Source of the DNA: Erythroxylum novogranatense
Lineage: Eukaryota; Streptophyta; Magnoliopsida; Malpighiales; Erythroxylaceae
Assembly (NCBI GenBank): GCA_029891385.1
Contig: CM057231.1
Coordinates: forward strand, 24,707,300 to 24,771,299
Direction: 5' to 3'
Length of the DNA: 64,000 nt
Positions 9,931-22,160 of the stretch are shown here, piece after piece (position 1 is the stretch's first letter; the number at the start of each line of letters is the position of its first letter). The notes under the pieces are model-generated. The model was not told the origin of the DNA and did no database searches. It worked only from the letters and a program-made list of their open reading frames with translations. The position numbers were made by a program, and so were the translations under genes.

Positions 9931-11387
9931 CGCCTGAATTTGTGCTAGTTGCCGATGGCTATAATTATATTAGCCACTGAGCTATGTAGCTCAACCCATT
10001 ACTTTTCCCTCCTCAGGTGCAACTTAAGACATCAGTTGATTCTTGCTAGGCATCGAAGAACTCAGCAATAGTTACAGATCATAGCATTAAGTTAGTATTT
10101 TTGGTTAGCCCACCAAGCATATCATCATTGGGCATTCTCATGTAATGTATTTTGGATTTAAACTTTCATATGTATTGTGTTATTTTGAGAATACTTGTTT
10201 GAATTTCCTTTGGATTGTAATGGCATGACGCCCCTTGATTTATGGGGTGTTTAATTCATAGCTAGAATGACTATGTGTATGTTATAATGTTTGCGAAATT
10301 GCATGTGTGAATCGAATTATGTATGGATGTTGGGATCGGGTCCAAAGTTTGGAGAGCTCGTCGCTGGCGCAGCCCGAGGGGCTACCTCGGGAATGGGGAT
10401 CTAGGACCCGTGCCCAACATACAAACTATGATATGTGGTCTCAAATTATGGAGATGCACATTGCTGAAAAAGAAAAACTCTCATTTATTCGTCGGAGCAC
10501 ACAACCACCTACAGAAAAGGATGAGGGATATGAGATTTGGTACACTGACAACCAAAAGGTTAAGAGGTGGCTATTGATGTCTATGTCTCCAGAGATTATG
10601 AAGCGATATATTCGCCTACCCATTGCTCGAGATATTTGGAAAGCACTGTCAAAAGCTTTTTATGATGGAGTTGATGAACTACAAGTCTTCACGTTAAACC
10701 TAGCATTTTTTGTAACACAAAATGGTAAATCTCTCTCTACTTAGTATGGAGAATTAACTGAAATTTTCAGTGAGATAGATCATCATGATAAGGTGATAAT
10801 GGAAAATGAGAATGATGTGGCCTCTTATCTCAAGTCTGTTCAGCGACAAAGCGTGCACATCTTTCTTGCTGGTTTAGATGGGGAATTCGAACAAATTCGA
10901 GATGAAATCTTAAGAAAGATCCTATTCCAAAATTAGAAGATTGTTACTCATTGGTTCATTGTGAGTCTGTCTGCCATGCGACAATGAATGGAGAACTTGA
11001 AAATTCTGAAGCATTTGCCGTGGTGAGCAGAGATAAATCGAATTAGAACCGATCATCTCAAAACCATCAAGCTTGAACTAGATTTAAGGCTTCTATAAGT
11101 ACCAACAAATCCAATTTTAAGTGCTCCCACTGTGATCAAACAGGACACACAAAGGATTACTGTTTGAAATTTTGGGATACCTAGAATTGTGGGATCATAA
11201 TCGTGATTTAAGAAAGACAACTGCAAGCAATACCTCTATTGCTGCAACTGTAGAAGCAAATATTGAGGAAAGTGTTGTTGAAAAATCCACAGCGTTGATA
11301 GCAACAAAAGATAATGGTGGTAAGGCTTTAAATGCATTTGCATTTGTTTCTAGTAGTACATGGATAATTAATTATGGAGCTACGGAT

Positions 11388-11893
11388 TGTTAGAGTAGTG
11401 CCCTAAAGGCAATCGCCTTTAGCGCATTTTGTACAAAGTTCTGTACAGACTTTATGAATAAATAAAGAAAGGCATATTTCATTAATTTGTTTTTCATTAT
11501 TTATGAATGGATATTGATCATACTATTGAGATTCCTATCATGTGCAATTATGTCAGTATCTAAATTATCCCTAGTTGTAGGATTACTGAAACTGGACATC
11601 AGTAATCCGGAGAGACTAGCACATCTCAAGCTCCTTGAGTTGATCAAGCAGTGGATCTCAGAAACTGTAAATATGAGATATTTAGGGTTGAGATGTGAAT
11701 GCTTACTAGAGGTAGTAAGTAAGTACATTGGATGACCTGCTATGAGATCATCACATGGATGTCCTATTCTAATGTCAGTGATAATCTCATCATAGCAATG
11801 GTGCAAGTATCCTTAGACTTGAGGTACTCAAGGATATATTGGATACTGATTCTGTACTTTGACTCCATTCCTTGTTTCCTTACACAGGTAGCT
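11388..11893 (+). mobile_element. 5' LTR of copia B, part 1
   Basis: First 506 bases of the LTR, matching 34356-34912 but lacking about 60 bases present there (34482-34551 region). It is cut at 11893 by the gypsy insertion; TAGCT at 11889-11893 is its target copy. Confidence 0.88.
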
Positions 11894-14800
11894 TGTAGCG
11901 CCCCCTTACCGCAGGATATCCACCGGGACACCCGGAGGTCATTCCGGCACATATCCTACGATGAGGGCACGCTACGTTCGATCATTTCATCCCTTTCTAT
12001 GGCATGGTAACATAATTCAAGATCAAAGCATCATAAGAAGATCACAATATTTTAAAACCAACTTTTTTTTTCCTCATTACATTTCACAAAAATCAAGGTC
12101 TACATTGTTTGACCACAATATCCGTATGTACATCATCAGAAAACCTAATACAATAGTACTACGTGAATGAGGAAAGTGTATCAAAATTTGTTTAAACCAT
12201 CCAAAAGAACCCCAGTTGACCGACCTTTGAGCCATGACCTCAATCTCCAATCGCAATCTACTTGGCTAGAAGATCTTCTATAACAACTAGAGTCGTCTCT
12301 CGATCCTGAAAAGACAACGTTTCAATTTTGGTGAGTTTTGCGAACTCAATGAGGTAACCATCATCGATGGTTCACTCAATTCATGCATCAAAACATCGCA
12401 CATAACACAACGCTCACTTCATTACATATTCATAATGTATCACACTATCGCACATAACATAATATTCTCTTCATCGCATATTCACAATGTATCACATTGT
12501 TCAAGTAAAAACACACATCAATTATTATTGGCAATGCACATAAGACTCACTTTCGTTTATTATTGTTGTTATGACCGAGTGCCTTTTTCCAGCTCACCCC
12601 TTTCTGGATGTCGAGCTTAGTCGAATAACGTCCCATATCTTTTCGTAGATATCGGGGACAGTCGCACTCGAGCCCAAGGCTCTATTCATATTTTTTTGAG
12701 CTTTTAGCTCCTTATCTTGGCAACTCCAGTCATAACTTCCTTTATCTTTCATGCATACATGTAATGAATGTTTCACATATCATAATCTCAGTCAATTACA
12801 TGGATGCACATTCACGTTTTGATCACATTTATCATCGGACCTTAGTCCGGCATTCAGTAGAAATGCTTAGCACACTTTTGCATTCATATGCACACTCAAA
12901 ATTTTCGTATGTTTGGAGCACTTAAATAATTCATTCGAAACATATTCTAAAGCAAACAATTAATTGAGCAAAACCGTCTAGGTTACTCACAAATTTCTCC
13001 CGAAACTAATGCCTGGAAGATCCAGCAACGTCTGGAGGTTGACGTTCCAATGACTCCTCTATAACAAATAACATATACATATATCACAATTTGAACAATC
13101 ATAAGTGTTTAATAATACACATGAATGAGATGAAATATGTACAATGCATATTCATGACTATCCCGGGTATCAATCCATCAATTTCTTCACAAGACATTCA
13201 ACTATCAAAACTCACTTAATTAGCCTCATTCTATGGGATTTAACCCTCCATAAACCATTTGAATCTGATCTCATAACCTAATGAACCATTTCAGATCTTT
13301 CTCCAAAACAGTGTATTATATCCGACTTCCATCCAGAAATTGAACACCTTAGAGACTGTATCAAGATTCAGCTCCTTCATATAATTTGTAGCCCTATTAC
13401 TCTAGTTCACTACAAATCAAGAATTACCTCAATTGGAATCCTATAGACCAAGATATCATCAAAATACTGAAATACATTCAGTAAAATATCCAATTCATAC
13501 TCCTTCCACTGGTACCCTTACTTTGATTCCATCAATCATTTCCAATATAATACCAAAGACCATAAATTTTTGTGGAGAGATAAATAAGTGTGTTAGGAAT
13601 CCAATGCTTCAAAAATTAGGTCATTTGGAGGTCTAGAGAAAAAGTTATGATTAAAAAAAATACAATATGTTGTTTTTGTTATTCTGCGTCTGCGTCTCAG
13701 TTTTTGCATCTCCGTCTCAGTCTCTGCGTCTGCGTCTCAATTTGTGCGTCTCCATCTCAGTCTTTGCGTCTGCGTCTCAGTTTGTGCATCTCCATCTCAG
13801 TCTCTGCGTCTGTGTCTTAGTTTGTGAGTCTCCGTCTCAGTCTCTGCGTCTGCGTCTCACTTTTTGCGTCTGGAACGTATCCACTTAAAAAGATCATAAC
13901 TTTTGACTCTGATATTCAAATTTTACCAACTTTATACCGTTGGAAAGCTAAAAGAAATATCTACAACTTTACATAAGGAAATTTTGCCAGAATCTATCTA
14001 AATCAGGTCTAAATTTCCTCCCGAAGTTGGAATACGAATTTTCACTCAACTCTCAACATCCTGCACCCAGTTCTCAACTTCGTGACAACTTTTGAGACTC
14101 TTAGAGACAGAACTGAAATTCAATGTCTTCATACGAATTGTAGCCATATATTCCTAGTTTACTCCGAATTAAGAATCATCTTATTTAGACAACCAAAGAA
14201 AATGTTATGGCTAAAATACTGAAACATGCTCAGTGAGAAATTTTCCAGACTTTCTAACTTTCAACACTTTACGTCACCAAACACCAAAAGTTTTCTCAAA
14301 AACTAATTTAACACTATAACTGAATTTATTTCTCCCCAACTAACCAGTATTTAAGAACAAACACATGAAGTACATTTTTCATGCAGATGACAGTAATCTA
14401 TCGACTTTATTTCACAAACCCCCAACAGTGAGGGATTTCTCTAACACTTACCTGCTGAAATCTCCAAAAATCTTCAAGCCCTAAACTCCACATGTTTTCG
14501 TACTTCACTGAGTGAAATGATCAGCTTCTGGTTTTTCCTTAGAATAGATGACACACATGGCAAAGTAAGGTTGATGAAAGAAAGGAAGAACACAAGAGTC
14601 CCTTAGAAGATATTTTGCTGGAAAATTCTGTGTTTCGAAGAGAGAAGTTTTAGAAAGATGAGAATAAAGAAGGGACTTGGACAAGACTTAACCTGCCAAC
14701 TCTCAAGGAATAGTGACCTACTTCTAGCTAGAGTACAAGGTCTAAGTGACACATGTCACTTTCTAAATGATTAAACCCTAACTTAGTTTCTTTGGAAACT

Positions 14801-15204
14801 AACTCCATTTAGTTCCCCTCTTTCCAATACAACAATCATCTTTACAACCCAACTATCTCCAAATCTTTATTTAATTTATTTCTAGTTTCCTACTATAAAT
14901 ATATCTCTCTCTTAATACTCCATAACTTCACCAACATATACAAATACAATAATTCCACTAAAATTCAAAACATCAAGATCTCACTAACCCATAAAATTTT
15001 CAATAATAATAACATTCAAGATTATCAAATCATTCCAATTATACCCGGAATTATTCATGAATGCATGTACAAGTATTTTCATGTGCAACAATCAAGTCTA
15101 AGTGTGTAGCAAGTTATGCATGAACATGTAGAATACATTCCTAACTCTCATTAGTCACTCACATTTACCATCCTACCCCTTTCTACTAGCAATGGGATGT
15201 TACA
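11894..15204 (-). mobile_element. 3' LTR of gypsy element (left copy)
   Basis: 3,311 bases, TGTAGCG to GTTACA. Contains the hairpin TGAGTTTTGCGAACTCA (12332-12348) and a shortened minisatellite (13677-13872). Matches 24131-27547 nearly throughout. Confidence 0.92.
13677..13872. repeat. GCGTCTC minisatellite, left LTR copy
   Basis: Tandem units of about 12-24 bases of the form CTGCGTCTCAGTTTGTGCGTCTC. Compared with the right LTR (25917-26232) it is about 120 bases shorter and most CGG is CAG. Confidence 0.8.
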
Positions 15205-15851
15205 ACTCTCCCCTCCTTAAAGAAATTTTGTCCTCGAAATTCTTACCTGCTTGCTCGAATAGGTGGGGATATTGTCTCCTCATATGCTCCTCTGTCTCCC
15301 ATGTTGCTTCTTCAGTCGAGTGGTTCCTCCAAAGGACTTTTACCAATGGAATAACCTTGTTCCTCAGCTGCTTAATCCGTGATCCCACAATCTTGATCGG
15401 CTCCTCAACATAGCTTAAGTTCCTAGCAACCTCGATCACCTGAGCTGGTATCACATGTGTCGGATCCGATCGGTATCTTCGGAGCATACTCACATGGAAC
15501 ACATTATGCAATTGAGACATCTCATTTGGTAAAGCCAACTTATAGGCCAAAGGTCCTATCCTCTCAATGATCTCATAAGGACCAATGTAACTAGGGCTCA
15601 ACTTGCCCTTTTTACCAAATCTCAAAACTCCCCTCCAAGGTGACACTCTAAAAAATACTCTATCTCCTACACTGTATTCTATATCACATCGATGTTGATC
15701 CACATAACTTTTTTGTCTATCCTGAGCCGCTTTGATTCGACTTCGGATCGACTTCACCTTATCCACTGTGTCCTGTATCAACTCTGGGCCTTCCATCATT
15801 CTCAAGCCCTCTTCATCCCAATACAATGGCGACCGACACTTCCTACCGTAC
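15205..15851 (-). pseudogene. Gypsy integrase C-terminal part with chromodomain-like tail
   Basis: Minus-strand frame from 15851 to 15200, continuing the integrase interrupted at 15852. It shows the post-core region (YWDEEGLRMMEGPEL), the GPY/F module (KLSPSYIGPYEIIERIGPLAY), the LHNVFHVSMLRRY motif, and a chromodomain-like end (VLWRNHSTEEATWETEEHMR). The latter is thought to direct chromovirus integration to particular chromatin. The frame runs into the LTR at 15204; the polypurine tract (AAGGAGGGGAG in sense, about 15208-15219) overlaps its last codons. No stop inside this part. Confidence 0.88.
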
Positions 15852-16661
15852 TGTAAAACCCCACTCCCGAGTGACCCGAACCCGATATCGTTGGTGATAT
15901 CCGAGTCCGTGCCCCGCGAGGGTGGCGTACTACATCAGTCGATTAAAACTCAAGATACTTTTTTTGAAGCCATTGATTCCACGTTAGCGGAAAAAAAAGT
16001 AAGTAACTAACACCCATGTTCATAATAAACGGTTTGATTATTACGGTCATCCGAGAATAATTTACAATCACCAATGAGTAAAACATTAAAACCAATATGG
16101 GCTCAGAGAAATATAAAGCATTGTTATACGGTGATTGCGGAACACAATTTGATAAGACACTAATGCGAATAACGGACCGATCCCGACCTCTATCCTTTAT
16201 CGCCTACAAGAGACATACTCCGTGTCAAGCGGGTATTCTTCAAGACCTGAAAAATAGATGCAAATTTTGGGTGAGTTTTGCGAACTCAGTGAGTGACCAT
16301 CATCGATGGTCCATCCAATCACATAACATATAACACATACTTTCATTTTCCATTAAGTCACATGTCATATTCCCTATCATACCTCACATTCACATACAGT
16401 TTCATATTTTCATTATGTCGATACAATGTCATCTTCAATATAATCAAATTGATCATTCAATCAAGTTTATCATTCCCATTCAACACACAATGTCACATTC
16501 CCATTCAATACAGTGTTGCAGTCCCATTCAATACAAGTAATTCAACCAATCACATTCCGTACAATCAAATCAATCATGTTATGCATATATGCATGAAACC
16601 CACTTTTCATTTAATTACTTTGTTGTGACCGAGTGTCTAAACTGTCCGCACCAATAGATAT

Positions 16662-16776
16662 CGGGCTCATTGAAACTGTCCCATATAGGGCTCATTGTGA
16701 ATCGTCCCATAAAGGGCTCATTGTAAATCGTCCCATAAAGGGCTCATTATAAATCGTCCCATAAAGGGCTCATTGT
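16662..16776. repeat. 26-bp tandem repeat in solo LTR 2
   Basis: Four full units of GGGCTCATTGTAAATCGTCC plus CATAAA with starts at 16688, 16714, 16740 and 16766, and a diverged unit before them. Period exactly 26. Confidence 0.9.
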
Positions 16777-17667
16777 CGTTGAGCACGAGGCTCAATCGAT
16801 GTCGAGCATGAAGCTCTTTACTCATTGTTGACTACTCTGGTCACAACTCTCATTATCTTTCATAAATTCATGCGGTGGAATGTCTTATGCATATTTGCAT
16901 GCACTCACCAATCATAGTTACTATCATCGGACCGTAGTCCCAAGCATTCGACATCAATTAAAGTCACATTTCATTTATGTGCAATTATGCATGCAAGACA
17001 TTTTAACAATCTCAATATATACACTTAGGTCATCCCATTCACATTCAAGGAGCACTTCAATAACGCAATTCCAAATACTTAATTACTCATGGGACCTCGC
17101 ATGCGGAACCCATATTTAATCACAATTAATAAAATAAATCAATACTCATTCAGCATATAACAAAAGCAAATAACCAATAAATAAGACCATCTAGGTCTAC
17201 TCATAGTACTCTCAGATTTGCATTGGTTTCCAATTTACGACAATGCCCGAAAAGTGCGGACATTTATCCCAAGACTACAAATTTATGCCATATGCACACA
17301 TTAATCACTTTGCATTCTCATTCATGCACAAATATAGAATAAGGACAATGCATGTTCATGATATTCGGCCTTAATCCAATTTTTTTCAACAATAAAATCC
17401 GTAAAAAAATTAGAAATTCAATGGCGCCGACGGCAAGCAATTCGGACCTCTATAGGTCCCCAATTAAACAAAACAGTGATTAAAAGCTCCGTTACAGGGG
17501 CCACGTCAATTTCCGTCCAAAATTCCCAATTTCTCACAAAATGAAATTAAATATTCTACTGAATCCGATGCCTCAAGAATCAGGTCAATCGGATGTCGGA
17601 CGGAAAAGAAATTGACAAAAGAAACAATTAGGCCAACTAATTAAAAAATAAAAATATAGATATATAT

Positions 17668-17815
17668 AGCGCGCCTCATGGGCGACATGTCGCCCACGCG
17701 AGGCCGACTCCTTCCTTCGTCGCGAGGGCGAGGAGTCGCCCTCATGAAGGGCCAATCTACCTCGCCATGAGGGCGAGGAGTCGCCACTGCGATCCGCGAG
17801 GTTCAACCTCACTTC
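17668..17815. repeat. CG-rich block in solo LTR 2
   Basis: About 150 GC-rich bases in AT-rich surroundings, with repeats of GAGGGCGAGGAGTCGCC and an inverted pair GGGCGACATGTCGCCC (17691-17706). Confidence 0.75.
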
Positions 17816-20140
17816 ATTCCTTTTTTTTCCTATTTCCAATCCAAATTTCCAACAACAATAACTCTTAGCACAGAAATCGGAAAAATACAAACCATAGCTT
17901 GTTGGAAAGATAATGAAAAGCTCTACCATTCTCATGAAGACCATAAAAATCAATTTCACCCTTAAGGGTGTCAAAAATCCCTTCAAAGCTACTGCCTACT
18001 CAAATCCCATTAAAACAGAATAGTACATTTCAAATTCCTTAACTCTCTGATTCTTCAGCCAAAAATTACCACATAAATATGCTCAATAAGTTCACAATGT
18101 CATCTACAACTTTCATGAACAACCCAAAATCAAATTCCATTGCTAAACAAGTCAATTAATTCAGTCAATGTTGCTGTCCCTGAAATCATTCAATTTGAGC
18201 AGTAAACTTATAACAAGCATAACTCCCTGTAAACAAGTCAGAAAAATATGAAATTTATATACCTGAAAAGATAAATCCTTGAACTTCAATTTTCATGAAG
18301 AACTCAATTTCCAATTTAATTTCTAACCATTTCAAAACTGTCATGCAAGTTACTGCCATGATCAGCAATTCCTAACCTAATGCAGGATCAGTTTTTGCAA
18401 AATCATAACTCCCAACTCTGACCTCTAAAAATTATATGCCATATTTCATTTTCAAGATAATGTCTTTCTCTACAACTTTGCAGAAGATCACTCACACCAC
18501 TTCAATCCACAAAAATTGCTAAAATTGCTCCCATGCAGAAAGCTCACAAAATCAACACTTTAACTAGGTTTCTCCAAAAGGCATAAAACCAATCAATAGT
18601 AATCAGTTCATATCTCCCAATATACAACTCGAAAATTAGCAAGATCAGTAGCAATGGAAAGCTAACTCAATATGCATCAACTTCCATGAAGACCATTCTC
18701 CCTAATTCCATCTCAATTAATTTAGAAAAATCAGCAAAGATCATTGGGTATGGTTTCGGTTACTGTTCACAGGCAATAAAACAGTAACTTTCCATGCCAA
18801 ATTTCAACCTATTAGAGTTACAATTTGACCACACCTATTTCACACAAAAATGTAGCTAACATCCCAAAGTTTAGTTGGGCACAAACCTCACCTCATTTAC
18901 TCACCTATACAATTAGTTATGATCAAAACAGTACAGTAGGTCAAATATCAATTTTCCAGCTTTACTTCTCTATTTACTTCCTTTCATTCCAACACCCTTC
19001 CTACATCCATAAGCATCTCAATTGGACACAAAATCAGTCCCTATATCATTCATACATTCACTAGACCAATAATAAAAATTTGGCAGCACTAAACTCTTAA
19101 GTTCCATGCAAGATTAGTCATCAAGAATCCATTCAAAATCAAGCTAAAACATTTCTAAACCACATCATTCATTTAGCCTAACACAACATACCCTTATACC
19201 CAACAATTCACACTAAAATTTTCATGACATGAAGGCATCATAAATCATGATTCATGAACAAGAACTTCCAATCAATGCAATTACTTACTAATTCACTCAT
19301 TAAAAGCATAAGTAAAGCTTAAACCATAACTTACCTACTCAAGCCTTCCTCTTCACTACTACCCCAACCTCTCCACTTTCTCTATGTTTTAGACCTCATA
19401 CACGGCATCATCATGGAAAGGAGGTTGGAGGTTTAAGCTTATAAGGAAAAACAAGGAGAGTAGCAATTTATTAAGGAGGAGAAAAAAGAAACAAAGAAGA
19501 AGAAGAAACCTACGAAGGGAAAGGAAGGAGAAAGCACCATTGGATGAAGGAACAAATTGCAAGTAAAAGTGATTTTCATATTTCCAAGGAGAAAGGAGAA
19601 GAGTCGTGGAAGCTTGTCCAACTATTAGATAGCCATTAATAATAAGACAAGTAGGCAAATTCTAAGAAAAAGACAAAATAGGCTAAAAACAAATTAATAA
19701 ATAGGAACCCTAATGCAATTTGACCCATTCTAGTCCAATGGCCCTAATTTCAATCCCAAAATAATATATCCAACATTACAGTGCCATTGGATAGAAATCT
19801 TCGCTACCGAAAATCAATCGGTTCGCCGCTTGACGATTTTTTTCCGGTCCGAGAATTTTCTCCGGAAAATTCCAGAAAAATTCCTAAAAACCCCTTAAAA
19901 TAGAAAACAATTTATGGCGACTCGAATAATTTTTCAAACCCATTAACCACGTTAATCCTAATAAAATTGTCTCGAGGCACGCAAACCGAATATCATGTAT
20001 GCATGCGCAAGAAGTTCATGTGCTGTAATTGTGACTATGTAGCAATCCTATTATGCATGAGCGGTCCCATGAAATCCCAATCTAGCACATCCTATACTAA
20101 TTTACTATTCTACCCTTCCAGTAGGGGGTGGGATGTTACA

Positions 20141-21038
20141 CGTACAGTGCCTCATATGGTGCCATTCCGATACTACTGTGGTAGTGGTTATTGTAGGCAA
20201 ACTCAATCAATGCCATATATTGATCCCAAGCTCCTCTAAACTCCAATACACAAGCCCTGAGCATATCCTCAGCAGCTTTAATTGTCCTTTCACTCATCCA
20301 TCTGTTTGAGGATGAAACGTCAGATCAAGTTCAATTTAGTTCCCATGGCAGTTTGCAAGCTCTTCCAAAATCTCGAAGTAAATCTAGGATCTCTGTCTGA
20401 TACTATGGACACTGGCACTCCATGCAGTCTCACCACCTCATTCACATACTTTTGGGCCAACTAATCAAGTGAGTTATTCTCTCTCACTGGTAAGAAATGG
20501 GCCGATTTAGTCAACCGGTCTACTATGACCCAAATAGCACCATGCTGCCTCCGAGTCTTAGGCAAACCCATGATGAAGTCCATAGTGATCCGTTCCCATT
20601 TCCACTCCGGAATGGGCAATGAATTCAACTTTCCCATGGAGCTCGGTGCTCGCCTTCACTACGGCACGTCATACATCTTAACACGTACTCAGCTACTTGC
20701 TTCTTCATTCCAGGCCACCAAAAATGTTGCTTCAATGTGTTATACATCTTGGTAGTACCAGGATGCATAGCATAGGCGGCCGTATGAGCTTCCTCAATGA
20801 TCTCCTTCCTCAAATCATCCACATTAGGTACACATAGCCTATGTCTCAACCACAAAGTCTCATCTCTCAACTCAAACTCGGACTCCGGATTTGCTCTCAC
20901 TTTATCTATAAGTTTTACTATATCGGGATCTTTTTTCTGTACTATTATAATTCTATCATGTAGCATTGGCCTCAACTTCAAAGTAGCAACTAGTGCCTCA
21001 TCTTGCTCCAGATTCAACTCTACATTTAGAGCTCTCAA
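20141..21038 (-). pseudogene. Gypsy integrase, zinc-binding N-terminus and catalytic core
   Basis: Minus strand. The N-terminal HHCC zinc finger is visible (HTAAYAMHPGTTKMYNTLKQ then CMTC), ending about 20660. The core follows with the first catalytic Asp in TMDFIMGLPKTRR (about 20590-20550) and the second in [11 protein letters not shown] (about 20405-20375). The catalytic Glu region near 20290-20320 is frameshifted with a TGA. The upstream part (EFELRDETLWLRHRLCVP) is the usual linker between RNase H and integrase. The gene is cut at 20141 by the solo LTR and continues at 15851. Confidence 0.85.
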
Positions 21039-22160
21039 ATGAATCAGATTAGGTAACCTCGATGAATCGAATCTGAGTCAGATTAAGATTAGACTTCTGC
21101 TCAAAGCATCCGCCACCACATTAGCTTTCCCTGGGTGGTACTCAATAGTACAATCATAATCTTTTAATAACTCAATCCACCTCATTTGCCTCAAGTTTAG
21201 CTCCTTTTGACTCATCAAGTATTTCAGACTCTGATGATCAGTATATATCTGGAAAGTCTCCCTATACAAATAATATCTCCAATTCTTTAGAGCAAAGACA
21301 ACTGCAGCTAGCCTAAATCATGTACCGGATAATTGATCTCGTGAGACCTTAATTGTCTCGATGCATAGGCGATCACCTTGCCATGCTGCATCAGTACACA
21401 TCCCAAACTTTGATGCGAAGCATCACTATATACCACATATCCTCCAATCCCTGATGGAATAGTCAACACCGGTGCGGTAGTCAGCCGATGTTTCAACTCC
21501 TCAAAGCTCTTCTGACACTCCTCACTCCATCTAAACACTACATTCTTCCTCAGAAGTTTAGTTAGAGGGGCTGAGATCAAGGAAAATCCCTCGACAAATC
21601 TTCGGTAATATCCGGCTAATCCTAGGAAGCTTCGGATCTCAGGCACATTTCTCGGAGCTTCCCAATTCATAACTGCCTCTACCTTCTTTGGATCTACCTG
21701 TATGCCGTCTCCAGTTACTATATGTCCCAGAAATATAACTTGATCTAACCAAAATTCACACTTACTAAATTTGGCATACAATTATTTCTCTCTCATAATC
21801 TGTAAGATCACTTTCAAATGCTCAGCATGCTCCTTTCTACTCTTTGAATACACCAAGATATCGTCAATGAATACAATTACAAATCGATCCAGGTAGGGCT
21901 GGAACACCTTATTCATCAAGGTCATAAAAGCTACCGGGGCATTAGTTAACCCAAACGGCATCACTAGGAACTCATAGTGCTCATACCTGCTCCTGAATGC
22001 ACTCTTAGGTATATCAGCCTCCGCTATCTTCAACTGGTAATACCCTGATCTCAGATCTAGCTTAGTAAATACCCGAGCTCCCTGCAACTGGTCAAGCAAG
22101 TCATCAATTCTAGGCAAAGGATACTTGTTCTTCACGGCCACCGATTGTTCGCCTATAATC
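21039..22160 (-). pseudogene. Gypsy reverse transcriptase and RNase H
   Basis: Minus strand. The RT palm is clear: [44 protein letters not shown] and the active-site FIDD (21871-21860). A TAA at 21784-21782 breaks the frame directly before [15 protein letters not shown]; the same frame then runs to 21308 with [16 protein letters not shown] and the RNase H start ([18 protein letters not shown]). A frameshift near 21300 leads to the remaining RNase H ([18 protein letters not shown], 21269-21078). RT and RNase H copy the element RNA into DNA. Motifs are intact but the frame is not. Confidence 0.9.

Larger units (their letters stand above)
8196..10419 (+). mobile_element. Solo LTR, 2,224 bp, gypsy type, inside copia A gag
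   Basis: Begins TGTTGGGCCCCGAATTTTC and ends CGTGCCCAACA, with the 5-bp direct repeat TACAA on both sides (8191-8195 and 10420-10424). Removing it and one TACAA gives the uninterrupted sequence seen at 2591-2600. There is no PBS, PPT or pol, so it is a solo LTR left by LTR-LTR recombination. Inside are a CG-rich minisatellite (8818-8935), a long TA/CA microsatellite (9807-9930) and a hairpin followed by CAGGT (9978-10018). Assignment to Tekay-like gypsy is by length and shared hairpin, hence inferred. Confidence 0.88.
8093..11393 (+). pseudogene. Copia A gag, split by a solo LTR and by copia B
   Basis: Gag starts MSKSNVETSGAKFAP at 8093, is interrupted at 8195, and resumes at 10425 with NYDMWSQIMEMHIAEKEKLS. 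A stop at 10742-10744 breaks the frame, followed by further frame changes. A CCHC zinc knuckle (CSHCDQTGHTKDYC) lies at 11122-11163. The protease start WIINYGATD (11361-11387) follows; the catalytic Asp of the expected D-S/T-G motif is Asn here (AAT at 11370-11372). Copia B is inserted exactly at the end of this motif. Gag would form the virus-like particle of the retrotransposon. Confidence 0.85.
15852..20140 (-). mobile_element. Solo LTR, 4,289 bp, gypsy type, inside the gypsy integrase gene
   Basis: Reads TGTAAAACCCCACTCCC to GGGGTGGGATGTTACA with a perfect 5-bp repeat CGTAC on both sides (15847-15851, 20141-20145). Removing it rejoins the integrase frame of the host element. In sense it starts TGTAACATCCCACCCCC, the style of Tekay/Del LTRs. 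No pol, PBS or PPT. Inside are a 26-bp tandem repeat (16662-16776), a CG-rich block (17668-17815) and the same hairpin as the host element (16272-16288). It is the innermost, so youngest, member of this branch of the nest. Confidence 0.92.

Noticed and set aside
9749..9980. Open frames of Tyr/Ile on both strands
   Set aside because: They translate a TA/CA microsatellite; no real protein.
11383..11400. Copia A and copia B first looked like one element with two pol genes
   Set aside because: The CGGAT repeat at both ends, the TG...CA ends and the rejoined protease motif show that copia B is inserted in copia A.
16650..16780. Regular 26-bp repeats, CRISPR-like at first sight
   Set aside because: Units are contiguous with no spacers and lie in a plant LTR; a simple tandem repeat.
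15852..20140. Could be a MITE, Helitron or LARD rather than a solo LTR
   Set aside because: TG...CA ends of Tekay style, 5-bp TSD and the hairpin shared with the host LTR favour a solo LTR; no Helitron CTRR end and no long TIR.
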